Shown here one piece after another: positions 24,943 through 33,594 of a DNA stretch of 64,000 nt (positions are counted from its first letter, which is position 1; each line of letters begins with the position of its first letter). Location: the NCBI RefSeq assembly GCF_000169095.1, contig NZ_AAVU01000040.1:9346-73345 (forward strand), in the 5' to 3' direction. A model generated the notes under the pieces. The model searched no databases. It was not told the origin of the DNA and saw only the letters and a program-made list of their open reading frames with translations. The translations under genes and the position numbers were made by a program. Source of the DNA: Lyngbya sp. PCC 8106. Lineage in GTDB: Bacteria; Cyanobacteriota; Cyanobacteriia; Cyanobacteriales; Microcoleaceae.

Positions 24943-25758
24943 TTAGCGCTGACAGACGTGAGTGGGGTCATCTGCTTTTTCGGCGTATTCTAACCCCTGG
25001 GCTAAACGCCAAGCAAAAATGGGCGGTAAACCTTTCTCAATGATGGCGGCACAGGTTTTTTGATAATCATATTCAACCTCTCGCAACGTTGCCCCCTGAG
25101 TCTCGGTATCATAAATAACATAGGTGGCATTGGGGCGACCGTGACGGGGTTCTCCGACGGAACCGACGTTAATAATGTGTTTTAAGGGGGTGGTAAAACT
25201 GAGGTTTTGTTCATCGTTTAAATGGGGTTGATTAATTTTTACTTGAAGTTGACCCCCTTCTAACTTGCGTATATAAGGGATATGAGTATGACCACAAAAT
25301 AACACATCCGCCTCGGCCGATAAGACTCGTTCTAGGGCGGTAAATGCGTCCATATTCGGCATTAAATATTCGTGGTTGCTGTGGGGCGAACCGTGAACAA
25401 AACAGAGATTTTCTGTTTTTAAAGTTAGGGGAAGTTGGGCTAAGAATTCGCGAGTTTCGGGATAAATATTGTTGTGCGTCCACTCGTGGGCGAAACGTCC
25501 CCGACGTTCGGCTAACAGCGACGGATAACTGCATTCACAAGCATTTAATCCTTCTACAATATCTTCATCCCAACAGCCTTGAACGGTGGGAATATCGAGG
25601 GAACGAATTTGTTCGACCACTGCATGAGGAAAGGGACCGTAACCGACTAAATCTCCCAAACAATATATTTTTTCGGCCTTTTGTTCGTCGATATCTAATA
25701 AAACAGCATTTAACGCTTCATAGTTTCCGTGAATGCAAGACAGGACTGCTATTTTCAT
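24943..25758 (-). CDS. Metallophosphoesterase (calcineurin-like, YfcE/DevT type)
   Basis: All metal blocks are intact: VLSCIHGNYEALNA (residues about 4-17), YCLGDLVGYGPFPH, VQGCWDEDIVEG, CFVHGSPHSNHEY and LFCGHTHIP, then NVGSVGEPRHGRPNATYVIYD. The family removes phosphate from proteins or small molecules and uses a dinuclear metal centre. At 271 residues it matches cyanobacterial members of the DevT-like group. Its start overlaps the end of the CobW-like gene by four bases, so it belongs to a two-gene unit behind the operators near 26560. Confidence 0.88.
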   Translation of the reverse strand: MKIAVLSCIHGNYEALNAVLLDIDEQKAEKIYCLGDLVGYGPFPHAVVEQIRSLDIPTVQGCWDEDIVEGLNACECSYPSLLAERRGRFAHEWTHNNIYPETREFLAQLPLTLKTENLCFVHGSPHSNHEYLMPNMDAFTALERVLSAEADVLFCGHTHIPYIRKLEGGQLQVKINQPHLNDEQNLSFTTPLKHIINVGSVGEPRHGRPNATYVIYDTETQGATLREVEYDYQKTCAAIIEKGLPPIFAWRLAQGLEYAEKADDPTHVCQR

Positions 25759-26534
25759 GGGGTGACTTCCTCCTCGGTTTGTAATGAGGTTTGAATTTGT
25801 TGTTGATAATAATCAATTTGGGATTCGGGGATGAAGCAATATTTCAGGGTTTGGGAGATTTCTTTGAGTTGTAAATTAAATCCGACAATTTCCAAACCGC
25901 TAAACCGTTCGGGTCTTCCGGTTAACCACAGGGGAACCTCCAAAGCGACAAATTCTTGATTGATTGTTCCCGCTACAAAATCCCCATAAATGGATTCTCC
26001 GCTAACAATATCAAAAATTCCTTTCGCCCGAATTACTTCCCCGTAAGCTCCTTGAATAAGTTCAAACCAAAACAGGGTTAAACTCGCCCAGTCGATAATT
26101 TCTCCGGTGAGTAGGTGGCGATGAATTTGTCCGGAATAATGATTAATTTTACTGAAAGCTTCGGCAAGATTTTTATTTCCTAAAATCGCCAAATCTGCCC
26201 AGTTTTCCCATTCGGTATTTTCAGAGGATGAGGGGATAATGGCAATGCGTTTTGTGTTTAATCGGGTTAGTAAAGGTTCTACGGAAGATAGGTCGAAATG
26301 CCAGGGAATCTCGATATAAGTGGTTGATACTAACTCGGGATTAAATCGTTGTAATTCCTCGCCCGAGGTGAAAATTTGCACCAGGGGAAATTCGCAGGCG
26401 ATACAAGTCCCGTCAATAACAACAGAACCTTCTCCGGGGTTGAAATAGCCAACGGGTTCTGTGGTTTTGCTAATTTGTTCTCGTATCCAGTGGGTTTTAC
26501 CCGCACCTGGGGGGCCAGTAACCGCAGTAATCAT
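25755..26534 (-). CDS. CobW-like P-loop GTPase (copy 3, divergent)
   Basis: Starts at ATG 26534 (MITAVTGPPGAGKTHWIREQ), which places Walker A GPPGAGKT right after the first strand; upstream codons are rejected because they would cross the operator region. The CxCC motif of COG0523 is changed to GTCIACEFP. The C-terminal part (VIRAKGIFDI, EVPLWLTGRPERFSGLEIVG) matches CobW_C. The protein is about 260 residues and shorter than copies 1 and 2. It is translationally coupled (ATGA overlap) to the phosphoesterase gene. It is probably a zinc-starvation metallochaperone variant; the lost Cys of the metal motif makes metal handling uncertain. Confidence 0.75.
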   Translation of the reverse strand: MITAVTGPPGAGKTHWIREQISKTTEPVGYFNPGEGSVVIDGTCIACEFPLVQIFTSGEELQRFNPELVSTTYIEIPWHFDLSSVEPLLTRLNTKRIAIIPSSSENTEWENWADLAILGNKNLAEAFSKINHYSGQIHRHLLTGEIIDWASLTLFWFELIQGAYGEVIRAKGIFDIVSGESIYGDFVAGTINQEFVALEVPLWLTGRPERFSGLEIVGFNLQLKEISQTLKYCFIPESQIDYYQQQIQTSLQTEEEVTP

Positions 26535-26554
26535 CGCCGCTTCCTTTTGGTAAC

Positions 26555-26599
26555 AATAATCATTATTATAGATATAGCAAAGAATGAGAACCATTATCA
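26555..26599. promoter_or_regulatory. Pair of Zur-type sites between divergent genes
   Basis: AATAATCATTATT (26555-26567) and TGAGAACCATTATCA (26585-26599, one or two mismatches to the palindromic consensus) lie between the CobW-like gene (start 26534) and the FAD gene (start 26618). Each site is close to one start, so separate repression of the two arms is likely. Confidence 0.65.
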
Positions 26600-26617
26600 A
26601 ATTATTTAGCCGGATTT

Positions 26618-27847
26618 ATGTCTGACTTTGTTTCCGTCGCGATTATCGGTGCTGGCCCTCAAGCCTTGACCTTAGCCGCCCACCTGCTGCAAAAACAGCC
26701 AATACACCGTAAAATCAGGGTTTTTGACCCCAGTGGGGTGTGGTTGAGTCGGTGGCATCATCAGTTTGCAGCCCAGGACATTCCCCATTTGCGATCGCCT
26801 GCGGTTCATCACCCCGACCCCAACCCCTTCGCGCTGCGAAAATTTGCTGAGAATCGTTCTCACGAGTTGTTTCCGCCCTACGACTTACCGGGAACTAAAC
26901 TGTTTGAAGATTTTTGTGCAGATGTCATCCAACGTTGGCAACTGGCGGCGAGGGTTTGTGCAGCGCAGGTGGTCGATCTTCTGCCGTTGCGGGGGTTGAG
27001 GGGAAGTCGGTTTGAGTTGCTTTTGGCAGACGGGCGGACGGTTCGGGCGAGACGGGTGGTTTTGGCGACGGGAGGAGGTGAGGTTCAGCTTCCCGACTGG
27101 GTGAGCAAGATTCCTTCGCCTTTTCCCCCGGAACGCCTGGTTCACAGCCAACAGGTTGATTTGCGATTGACGCGGCAGCGTCAGTGGCGAAGCCAATCGC
27201 TTTATCCGGCCGGGGAACGGGTTCTCGTCGTTGGGGGCGGTTTAACGAGCGCTCACTTGGCGCTGGGGATGATGGCGCGGGGGGCAACGGTGACGTTGAT
27301 GGTGCGCCGGCAGTTGCGGGAGAAGCTGTTTGACGCCGAACCCGGCTGGTTGGGGCCGAAGTATCTCAAAGGGTTTGAAGCGGAGTCCTGTTGGCGGGTG
27401 CGATCGCAGATGATTCAACAGGCAAGAGATGGCGGTTCTATCACTCCCAGTCTGATGATACAGCTTAGACGGGCAATCCGTCAAGGAAAATTAATTCTGT
27501 TGGAAAATTGTCAGGTGAAAGCGGCAATTTGGGAGAACAATTGGCGGGTAAAATGCGATCGCGGTGAGGTTGAGTTTGACCGGATTGTGTTAGCAACGGG
27601 AACTAAACTTGATGCCAGTCAGCACCCGTTACTTCAGAAGATTTTGCCCGTTTATCCCACAGAAATTGTAGATGGTTTCCCCGTTTTAGATCGACATTTG
27701 CGCCTTCCGGGTTGCGAATTATTTGTAATGGGAGGATTGGCGGCTTTGCAACTGGGGCCGGTCGCTCGCAATCTAGCCGGGGCTAGGATGGCTTCCGGGC
27801 GAATTGTTCCGGCAATTGTTAAACCCAGTTTAGCATTAACCGCCTAA
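26618..27847 (+). CDS. FAD/NAD(P)-binding protein, flavin monooxygenase-like
   Basis: N-terminal FAD motif VAIIGAGPQALTLAAHLL (residues about 7-24), a second dinucleotide site RVLVVGGGLTSAHLALGMMA (about 201) and the ATG-type strand IVLATGTKLDAS, as in lysine/ornithine N-monooxygenases and related proteins. WLSRWHHQFAAQDIPHLRSP is the conserved FMO-type segment. GC-rich, 409 residues, cytosolic. A Zur-like site ends 19 bases before the ATG, suggesting zinc-responsive expression; a role in a metallophore pathway is possible, but no synthetase genes are nearby. The stop is only five bases from the convergent DUF1501 gene. Confidence 0.78.
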   Translation: MSDFVSVAIIGAGPQALTLAAHLLQKQPIHRKIRVFDPSGVWLSRWHHQFAAQDIPHLRSPAVHHPDPNPFALRKFAENRSHELFPPYDLPGTKLFEDFCADVIQRWQLAARVCAAQVVDLLPLRGLRGSRFELLLADGRTVRARRVVLATGGGEVQLPDWVSKIPSPFPPERLVHSQQVDLRLTRQRQWRSQSLYPAGERVLVVGGGLTSAHLALGMMARGATVTLMVRRQLREKLFDAEPGWLGPKYLKGFEAESCWRVRSQMIQQARDGGSITPSLMIQLRRAIRQGKLILLENCQVKAAIWENNWRVKCDRGEVEFDRIVLATGTKLDASQHPLLQKILPVYPTEIVDGFPVLDRHLRLPGCELFVMGGLAALQLGPVARNLAGARMASGRIVPAIVKPSLALTA

Positions 27848-27851
27848 AGAA

Positions 27852-29081
27852 TCAAGCAAATAAAGATAGGGTTTCTGTCGGTTTATAGCCGGGGAAAATT
27901 TGATTAATTTGGTTCGGTTTAACCTGAAATTGATTCAATAAAACTGTCGAAACCACTGAGCGAAAATCCGTTGTAATCGCTAAATCTCGACCTTCATAAC
28001 GTTCAGATTCCGATAAACCCGGCCATTGACCATAAACTTGACCGCCTCGCAAAGACCCATTTAAAATCCACATCACATTTCCATGTCCGTGATCAGTCCC
28101 TCGATTGCCATTTTCTTCCACAGTTCGACCAAATTCTGACACAACTAAAATTGTAGTATCGGCGTAAATTTCACCCAGTCTATCCACCAATGTGACTAAA
28201 CCTTCCCCTAAACTTTTTAAACGATTTGCAAGTTGACCTTGACTTGAACCTTGGTTTGCATGAGTATCCCAACCGCCAACATCCATAAATGCTAATTGAA
28301 TACTCGGATCTCGCACCATTAAACTCGCAAGTTGTCGAGTTTCTCCCGCAAATCCTTTCGGAAGAGGTGCGCCATTATTTGCTTCTTCCATTTCTGCTTC
28401 GAGTTGTTTTAATAAAGTATCGCGGGCGGCGCGACCTTCTTGGTAAGCTAAACTCAGGGGATCATTACTCGCATAGAGTTGATCAAAAGCAGACTGAATT
28501 TTATCTTGATCAATCGGCAGTTTTCGGGCAGAATTTCCTTGTAAAGAGATATTGCTAGCCGACTCGTGACCTGCTAAAATTAGAGGTATGGTTGAACCCA
28601 CGCTGACAGCTTCTACTGGAGTTTTTCCCGGTAAAATCCCTAACATTCGATTCATCCAACCCTCTACAGTTTTTTTGTTTCCAGGTGTACCCGACTCCAT
28701 GTATTTTTGAGCATCAAAATGAGAGCGAGTTTCATCCGTTGAACCACAAGCATGAACAAAGGCTAAAGTTTTATCTTTCCACAATGGAATCAGCGAAGAT
28801 AAAGCCGGATGTAAACCAAAATTTCCATCGAGATCTAACGCCCCCTTTTCCTTTCCCGGTTGTGGAATTGCTAAAGTCGGTCTAGCTTCATAATAATCAG
28901 TTTCAGTATAGGGAACCACCACATTTAAGCCATCAATTCCCCCTCGCAGAAAAATCACAACTAAACGTTTGGGGTGTTGAGTGGCGGCGAGACCTTTAGC
29001 AAACCAACCGTGAGTTCCGACAGTGGCGATCGCACTGGTTCCAACAATCCCGAAAACCTTTAAAAATTGGCGTCTATCCAT
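27852..29081 (-). CDS. Tat-exported DUF1501 protein
   Basis: The N-terminus MDRRQFLKVFGIVGTSAIAT is a twin-arginine signal (RRQFLK). The body has the DUF1501 blocks: LVVIFLRGGIDGLNVVVPY, FGLHPALSSLIPLWKD, HSHFDAQ-type SHFDAQKYMESG, DVGGWDTHANQGSSQGQLAN and VVSEFGRTVEENGNRGTDHG with GHGNVMW. These resemble the alkaline-phosphatase/sulfatase superfamily metal-binding segments. 409 residues. The substrate is unknown. Expected to be folded in the cytosol and exported to the periplasm. Monocistronic and convergent with the FAD gene. Confidence 0.88.
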   Translation of the reverse strand: MDRRQFLKVFGIVGTSAIATVGTHGWFAKGLAATQHPKRLVVIFLRGGIDGLNVVVPYTETDYYEARPTLAIPQPGKEKGALDLDGNFGLHPALSSLIPLWKDKTLAFVHACGSTDETRSHFDAQKYMESGTPGNKKTVEGWMNRMLGILPGKTPVEAVSVGSTIPLILAGHESASNISLQGNSARKLPIDQDKIQSAFDQLYASNDPLSLAYQEGRAARDTLLKQLEAEMEEANNGAPLPKGFAGETRQLASLMVRDPSIQLAFMDVGGWDTHANQGSSQGQLANRLKSLGEGLVTLVDRLGEIYADTTILVVSEFGRTVEENGNRGTDHGHGNVMWILNGSLRGGQVYGQWPGLSESERYEGRDLAITTDFRSVVSTVLLNQFQVKPNQINQIFPGYKPTETLSLFA

Positions 29082-29323
29082 AACTTATTAATCCTAAACT
29101 TGTTAATCCTATATTGATTTCGGAATTTGAGAAAATATCCTGATAGTCTTCACCCCAGCTAGAAACACCAGTTATCAACAATTGGCTACGGTGGCTTTCT
29201 TTATTATAGTTTTGAGCGTTCATTAACGACAAGATCTAGAAGGAGATTTTGCCCGACTCTCCAAAGAGATGAGAATCAGTGAATAATTTTGTCTAAATTT
29301 AATCATTGTTTTGAGGAATTAAA

Positions 29324-29854
29324 ATGGTCTTAAAATCAGGTCAAAGCACTCATCAGGTTAAGAATTTACAACAACAATTAGAACGATTAGGATATAGTGT
29401 CGGACGATTAGGATTACCCTTCAACACACAGTTAGAAAATATAGTCAAAGCATTTCAAGCTGAACAGGGACTCCCCGTTGATGGTGTTGTGGGAGAGATC
29501 ACTCAATTAAAATTACAACAAGCGATCGCTGAATTAGAACTCCTGGCAAATTCTCAAAAATCTCCGATTCCTCAACCGCCTCAAATCAATAATTCAGGAG
29601 ATTTTCTCCAAGGAAATTGGTTAGAATGGCGAGTGATTACAACAAAGAAATTAAACGCTCGGAGTGGCCCTGGTTTTGAGTATAAAATTGACCTGCGTTT
29701 AACACCAGAAACCACTTTTTCTCCCCATCCAGACTACTATTATCCCCTCAAATTTGATCAAGTGGGTAAACCTTGGTTGGTGATCAGTTATCAAGGTGGG
29801 GCGTTTTTTGTTCGGGCTAATTCTAAATTTATTGAACCAGTAACAAGCTGTTAA
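29324..29854 (+). CDS. Peptidoglycan-binding domain plus SH3-like domain protein
   Basis: Residues about 1-68 form a PG_binding_1 unit (GQSTHQVKNLQQQLERLGY, then AFQAEQGLPVDGVVGEITQL). Residues about 100-173 form a bacterial SH3-like domain (TTKKLNARSGPGFEYKIDLR, then KPWLVISYQGGAFFVRANSK). There is no signal peptide, although both domains normally act outside the cell; the start could be upstream, but stops intervene. Upstream, TTGAGGAATTAAA provides a Shine-Dalgarno. It precedes the LCP gene, and both probably concern cell-wall handling. Confidence 0.8.
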   Translation: MVLKSGQSTHQVKNLQQQLERLGYSVGRLGLPFNTQLENIVKAFQAEQGLPVDGVVGEITQLKLQQAIAELELLANSQKSPIPQPPQINNSGDFLQGNWLEWRVITTKKLNARSGPGFEYKIDLRLTPETTFSPHPDYYYPLKFDQVGKPWLVISYQGGAFFVRANSKFIEPVTSC

Positions 29855-29964
29855 CTTTAAAAGTAGAACAGATCAAACAGGTGACGATCCAGTTGCCTTT
29901 TGGCGACAAATGCGGTAACTTTTCCTTCAGTTGGATAATCACCTTGTTTTTGGGTTCGCCTGTT

Positions 29965-31269
29965 ATGACTCCTCCCCTCTCCTCTGCGTCACCGTCTCCC
30001 TCAGCGCGTCGAATATCCTGGGGTGTTGTGATCGTCCTTGCAGCTTTGTTATCGGCGATATTAGGCGCAGTTACGGCGGCGTTTTTACCCACAGATGAAA
30101 ATACACCCGATCCCGCTTCCAACGTCCTTAACCAATTTTGGCGCGATCGCTTTGGCTACAAACTCACTCGTCCAGTGAATATATTGGTGATGGGAATTGA
30201 TCGCACAGAAAACACCGAACCCAACTCACCCGAAAGTTTTCAAGGACGCAGTGATACAATATTATTAGTACAATTTGATCCTACAGAAAAATCAGTTAGT
30301 TTGTTATCGATTCCTCGGGATACAGAAGTTGAAATTTCCGGTGTTGGGATTGGGAAGATTAATGAAGCGAACTATTGGGGTGGGGCTGAATTAGCAACAA
30401 AAACGATTCGTCAAACCCTCAATCAAATTCCGATTCATCGCTATGTGCGTGTCAGTAGTGGGGCGTTTAAAGAGTTAGTTGATTTATTGGGAGGAGTAGA
30501 TGTATTTGTTCCGAATTCGATGTCTTATATTGATAATACCCAACAGTTAAAAATCGATTTATCCCCTGGATGGCAAACAATTGATGGTGAACAAGCTGAT
30601 CAATTCGCCCGTTATCGGAGTGATGCTTATGGGGATATTGGGCGGATTCAACGACAACAAGCTTTAATGCAAGCGATTCAAACAAGATTACAAAATCCGA
30701 ATATATTACCTCATTTACCTCAAATTATTCGGGTGATGCAAAAATACATTGATACAGATTTAAGTTTTAATGAGATCCTGAGTTTAGTTAACCTGGGCTT
30801 GAATCTAGAATCTGAACAGTTTAAAATGGTAACATTACCGGGACGGAGTAGCACCACAGAAGAAACTTATAGTAGTTATTGGATAATTGATGAAGTTCAA
30901 CGCGATCGCATAATAGCCGAATATTTTCAACAAAATTTAGACACCGATTCCTCCGCAGACTCAGACTCAACTTCAAAAACTTTACCTCTTGATCTCAAAA
31001 TTGCGATTCAAAATGCGTCGGGAAATTCACAAGTCGGTGAAAAAATAGCGAATTCTTTAGTCAATCAAGGTTATTATAATGTTTATATTGTTCCCGACTG
31101 GCCTGATAAACAACGTCAAACTCAGATTATCGTTCAACGAGGGAATTTATCCAGTGCAGAAGCCTTAAAAAATAAGTTAGGTTGGGGTGAAGTAGAAGCT
31201 TCTTCGACTGGGGAAATTGGTTCAGATTTAACTTTAAGAGTTGGATCAGATTGGGTGAATAATTTTTAA
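29965..31269 (+). CDS. LytR-CpsA-Psr (LCP) family protein
   Basis: One membrane anchor near the N-terminus (ISWGVVIVLAALLSAILGAV) and an extracytoplasmic LCP domain: NILVMGIDRTE, QGRSDTILLVQFDPTEKSVS, LLSIPRDTEVEI, GKINEANYWGG, QFARYRSDAYGDIGRIQRQQ. The C-terminus is a LytR_C domain (LKIAIQNASGNSQVGEKIAN; about 330-430). LCP enzymes transfer glycopolymers onto the cell wall. ATG 29965 is preferred to an upstream in-frame codon at 29881 because the anchor then starts 13 residues in. Last gene before the CRISPR array. Confidence 0.9.
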   Translation: MTPPLSSASPSPSARRISWGVVIVLAALLSAILGAVTAAFLPTDENTPDPASNVLNQFWRDRFGYKLTRPVNILVMGIDRTENTEPNSPESFQGRSDTILLVQFDPTEKSVSLLSIPRDTEVEISGVGIGKINEANYWGGAELATKTIRQTLNQIPIHRYVRVSSGAFKELVDLLGGVDVFVPNSMSYIDNTQQLKIDLSPGWQTIDGEQADQFARYRSDAYGDIGRIQRQQALMQAIQTRLQNPNILPHLPQIIRVMQKYIDTDLSFNEILSLVNLGLNLESEQFKMVTLPGRSSTTEETYSSYWIIDEVQRDRIIAEYFQQNLDTDSSADSDSTSKTLPLDLKIAIQNASGNSQVGEKIANSLVNQGYYNVYIVPDWPDKQRQTQIIVQRGNLSSAEALKNKLGWGEVEASSTGEIGSDLTLRVGSDWVNNF

Positions 31270-31290
31270 CCTTAAAAATACAAAGAGATT

Positions 31291-31410
31291 ATGATTATTA
31301 AAAATTGGAATAAAGATATTTTGCGATATGGTTTCAATGCGATACTCTTAATCCTTCTTGCTATCTTTTGGGTTTTATTAACTGCAAAACCTGCTTTAGC
31401 AATTTCTTAG
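31291..31410 (+). pseudogene. Signal-peptide-only mini-ORF
   Basis: MIIKNWNKDILRYGFNAILL, then ILLAIFWVLLTAKPALAIS and a TAG stop: 39 residues that are a complete export signal with an Ala-x-Ala cleavage site and nothing after it. It is 21 bases downstream of the LCP gene and 24 bases before the array. It most likely represents the 5' end of a secreted-protein gene whose remainder was lost. A genuine tiny secreted or membrane peptide is less likely. Confidence 0.5.
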
Positions 31411-31433
31411 ACTCCTGTATGGACGAAGCTTTG

Positions 31434-33021
31434 CGCCCAATCCCTCATAGGGATTATAGATGATTTCAACTTGATAAACCAAGTCAGGGTGTCGTTGCTC
31501 TGAGTTTCAATCCCTCATAGGGATTATAGATGATTTCAACTGCTGGTTGAATTAATCCTTTGTTGATTTTGATTCGTTTCAATCCCTCATAGGGATTATA
31601 GATGATTTCAACAATTATCTCATTGGCGACAAAAACGTGACCTGCGACAGTTTCAATCCCTCATAGGGATTATAGATGATTTCAACTCACTGTCGAGGAG
31701 CAACCATCTACAATCCTAAAGAAGTTTCAATCCCTCATAGGGATTATAGATGATTTCAACCCGTTTCCCTTCATCCTAAACTTTTGCTCTTGTGTTTGTT
31801 TCAATCCCTCATAGGGATTATAGATGATTTCAACTTTTTGTAATTAGGATCAATCCCTGCTACGCCTGCGTAAGTGTTTCAATCCCTCATAGGGATTATA
31901 GATGATTTCAACCTGTTCAGCTTCTAGATGACTTTTGAGAACATTTCCTGTTTCAATCCCTCATAGGGATTATAGATGATTTCAACCGACAGAAATTAGA
32001 TTCAACAAGCTTTAATCCGTCGTTTCAATCCCTCATAGGGATTATAGATGATTTCAACCGAAGTGGCAAAAACAAACTCACAGAAGATCTTAAGTTTCAA
32101 TCCCTCATAGGGATTATAGATGATTTCAACTTCTGATAAGGTCATCTCGGTATGCGTTTAATGTGGTTTCAATCCCTCATAGGGATTATAGATGATTTCA
32201 ACATAAAGACTAGAAAGCTAGAAGGTAAAACCAATTTGTTTCAATCCCTCATAGGGATTATAGATGATTTCAACTTCTAGCGTATCCGGCTATCACTTTT
32301 GAACTAGTTTCAATCCCTCATAGGGATTATAGATGATTTCAACAACGGGGAGGTCTAACCTATTCTCCCTCCCCGTTTTATTGTTTCAATCCCTCATAGG
32401 GATTATAGATGATTTCAACCCATAATTTAATCTACTGAAAAGACTTTTTTGAGGTTTCAATCCCTCATAGGGATTATAGATGATTTCAACAATCACTAAT
32501 ATCATGTGTCCTCCATAGGGTGTTAAAAAATGTTTCAATCCCTCATAGGGATTATAGATGATTTCAACAAAAATTTTTTCCTTCGTGCCACCATCGCGCT
32601 TCTTGTTTCAATCCCTCATAGGGATTATAGATGATTTCAACATCCATCAAAGATAACGGATCACGGGATGATCTGTTTCAATCCCTCATAGGGATTATAG
32701 ATGATTTCAACAAATTCACCAGATGGTGAATAAATTGATTTTAAAGTGTTTCAATCCCTCATAGGGATTATAGATGATTTCAACCATACTTAATCATTTT
32801 GTTGATATCAAACTACAACATCATTATAGTTTCAATCCCTCATAGGGATTATAGATGATTTCAACCTTCTAAAATATAATCAGTTTGTGTTCTTAGCTGT
32901 CTATCGTTTCAATCCCTCATAGGGATTATAGATGATTTCAACCAGCGAGAACTTTGCCAGTTAATCCAGGAAAAGCACTCTATTGTTTCAATCCCTCATA
33001 GGGATTATAGATGATTTCAAC
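31434..33021 (-). CRISPR. Type I-D CRISPR array, 22 repeats and 21 spacers
   Basis: A 37-base repeat is seen 22 times on the plus strand as GTTTCAATCCCTCATAGGG followed by ATTATAGATGATTTCAAC. Spacers are 32-44 bases, all different. The transcribed strand is inferred to be minus: the complement ends in GGGATTGAAAC, the usual 3' handle, and the stem is AATCCCT-ATG-AGGGATT. The repeat at 31434-31470 has CGCC in place of GTTT, i.e. a degenerate 3' end, as expected at the leader-distal end. Repeats at 31504-33021 are intact. The newest spacers are therefore at the right, beside the leader and cas2. Confidence 0.98.
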
Positions 33022-33249
33022 TGCGGTCGCCTCAAAAGCACAACAGATTAAGTTTTCAAGGTTCGTTTGCGCCCGGTTAGGCTTTCTAAGATTATAGGTG
33101 ATCATCGCGTTCCTGTCAAAACTGCTGAAACCCTTACCAGATGGGGTGCGCCCACCCCTTAGACAACCAAGACCGTTCAAATCTACACAGAACAAGACTT
33201 ACAGCCATTTTGTCACGACGCCTGATTTCTACACCCACCTGGGGGCGCA
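33022..33249 (-). promoter_or_regulatory. CRISPR leader between array and cas2
   Basis: The 228 bases upstream (in transcription sense) of the first repeat separate it from the cas2 stop. Leaders occupy this position and hold the array promoter and Cas1-Cas2 docking sites. The stretch is moderate in GC, contains a GGGTGCGCCCACCCC inverted repeat at about 33144-33158 and has no convincing gene. Confidence 0.7.
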
Positions 33250-33522
33250 TCATACCAGAAAAATCGAACAATCCCGAGGCATTTCACCGCCAATCCGTTC
33301 CACCTTACCATGACAGCACTCACAGAGAAAATAAAACCGAATACTGTCTTTCTCCGCGTTAATTTGTTTACTCAAACGACGACGTAACTTCGCGTATTGA
33401 GTTTTTGTCAAATCGCACTCAAACACACTATATTGCATCCATTGTCCATAGGATTTGAGAATACTGTGAATTTTGGTGCGGCGTTTATCTTCAGAAATAT
33501 CGTAGCTAATGACAACAAACAT
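33250..33522 (-). CDS. cas2: CRISPR adaptation endoribonuclease Cas2
   Basis: MFVVISYDISEDKRRTKIHS starts with the conserved beta-strand and Asp of Cas2, followed by LKSYGQWMQYSVFECDLT and ends with a Cys-containing strand (CSIFLV). The 90 residues are normal. It forms the Cas1-Cas2 integrase with the upstream gene (72-base gap) and lies nearest the leader. Confidence 0.96.
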   Translation of the reverse strand: MFVVISYDISEDKRRTKIHSILKSYGQWMQYSVFECDLTKTQYAKLRRRLSKQINAEKDSIRFYFLCECCHGKVERIGGEMPRDCSIFLV

Positions 33523-33594
33523 AACTTTTCCTCAATGTAACTTTTGAGTCAAGGGGTAACAAACAAACCGCTACCCCTTTTAGATTTTCAAGTT

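Noticed and set aside
26885..27484. Long antisense frames opposite the FAD gene
   Set aside because: GC-rich coding sequence gives open antisense frames; the plus-strand gene has clear FAD motifs.
33144..33200. tRNA-like GTTCAAATC sequence in the leader
   Set aside because: No matching T-stem or acceptor stem; no tRNA gene was found in the window.
33098..33362. Short open frames in the CRISPR leader
   Set aside because: They overlap the leader and cas2, have no start context and are not protein-like.
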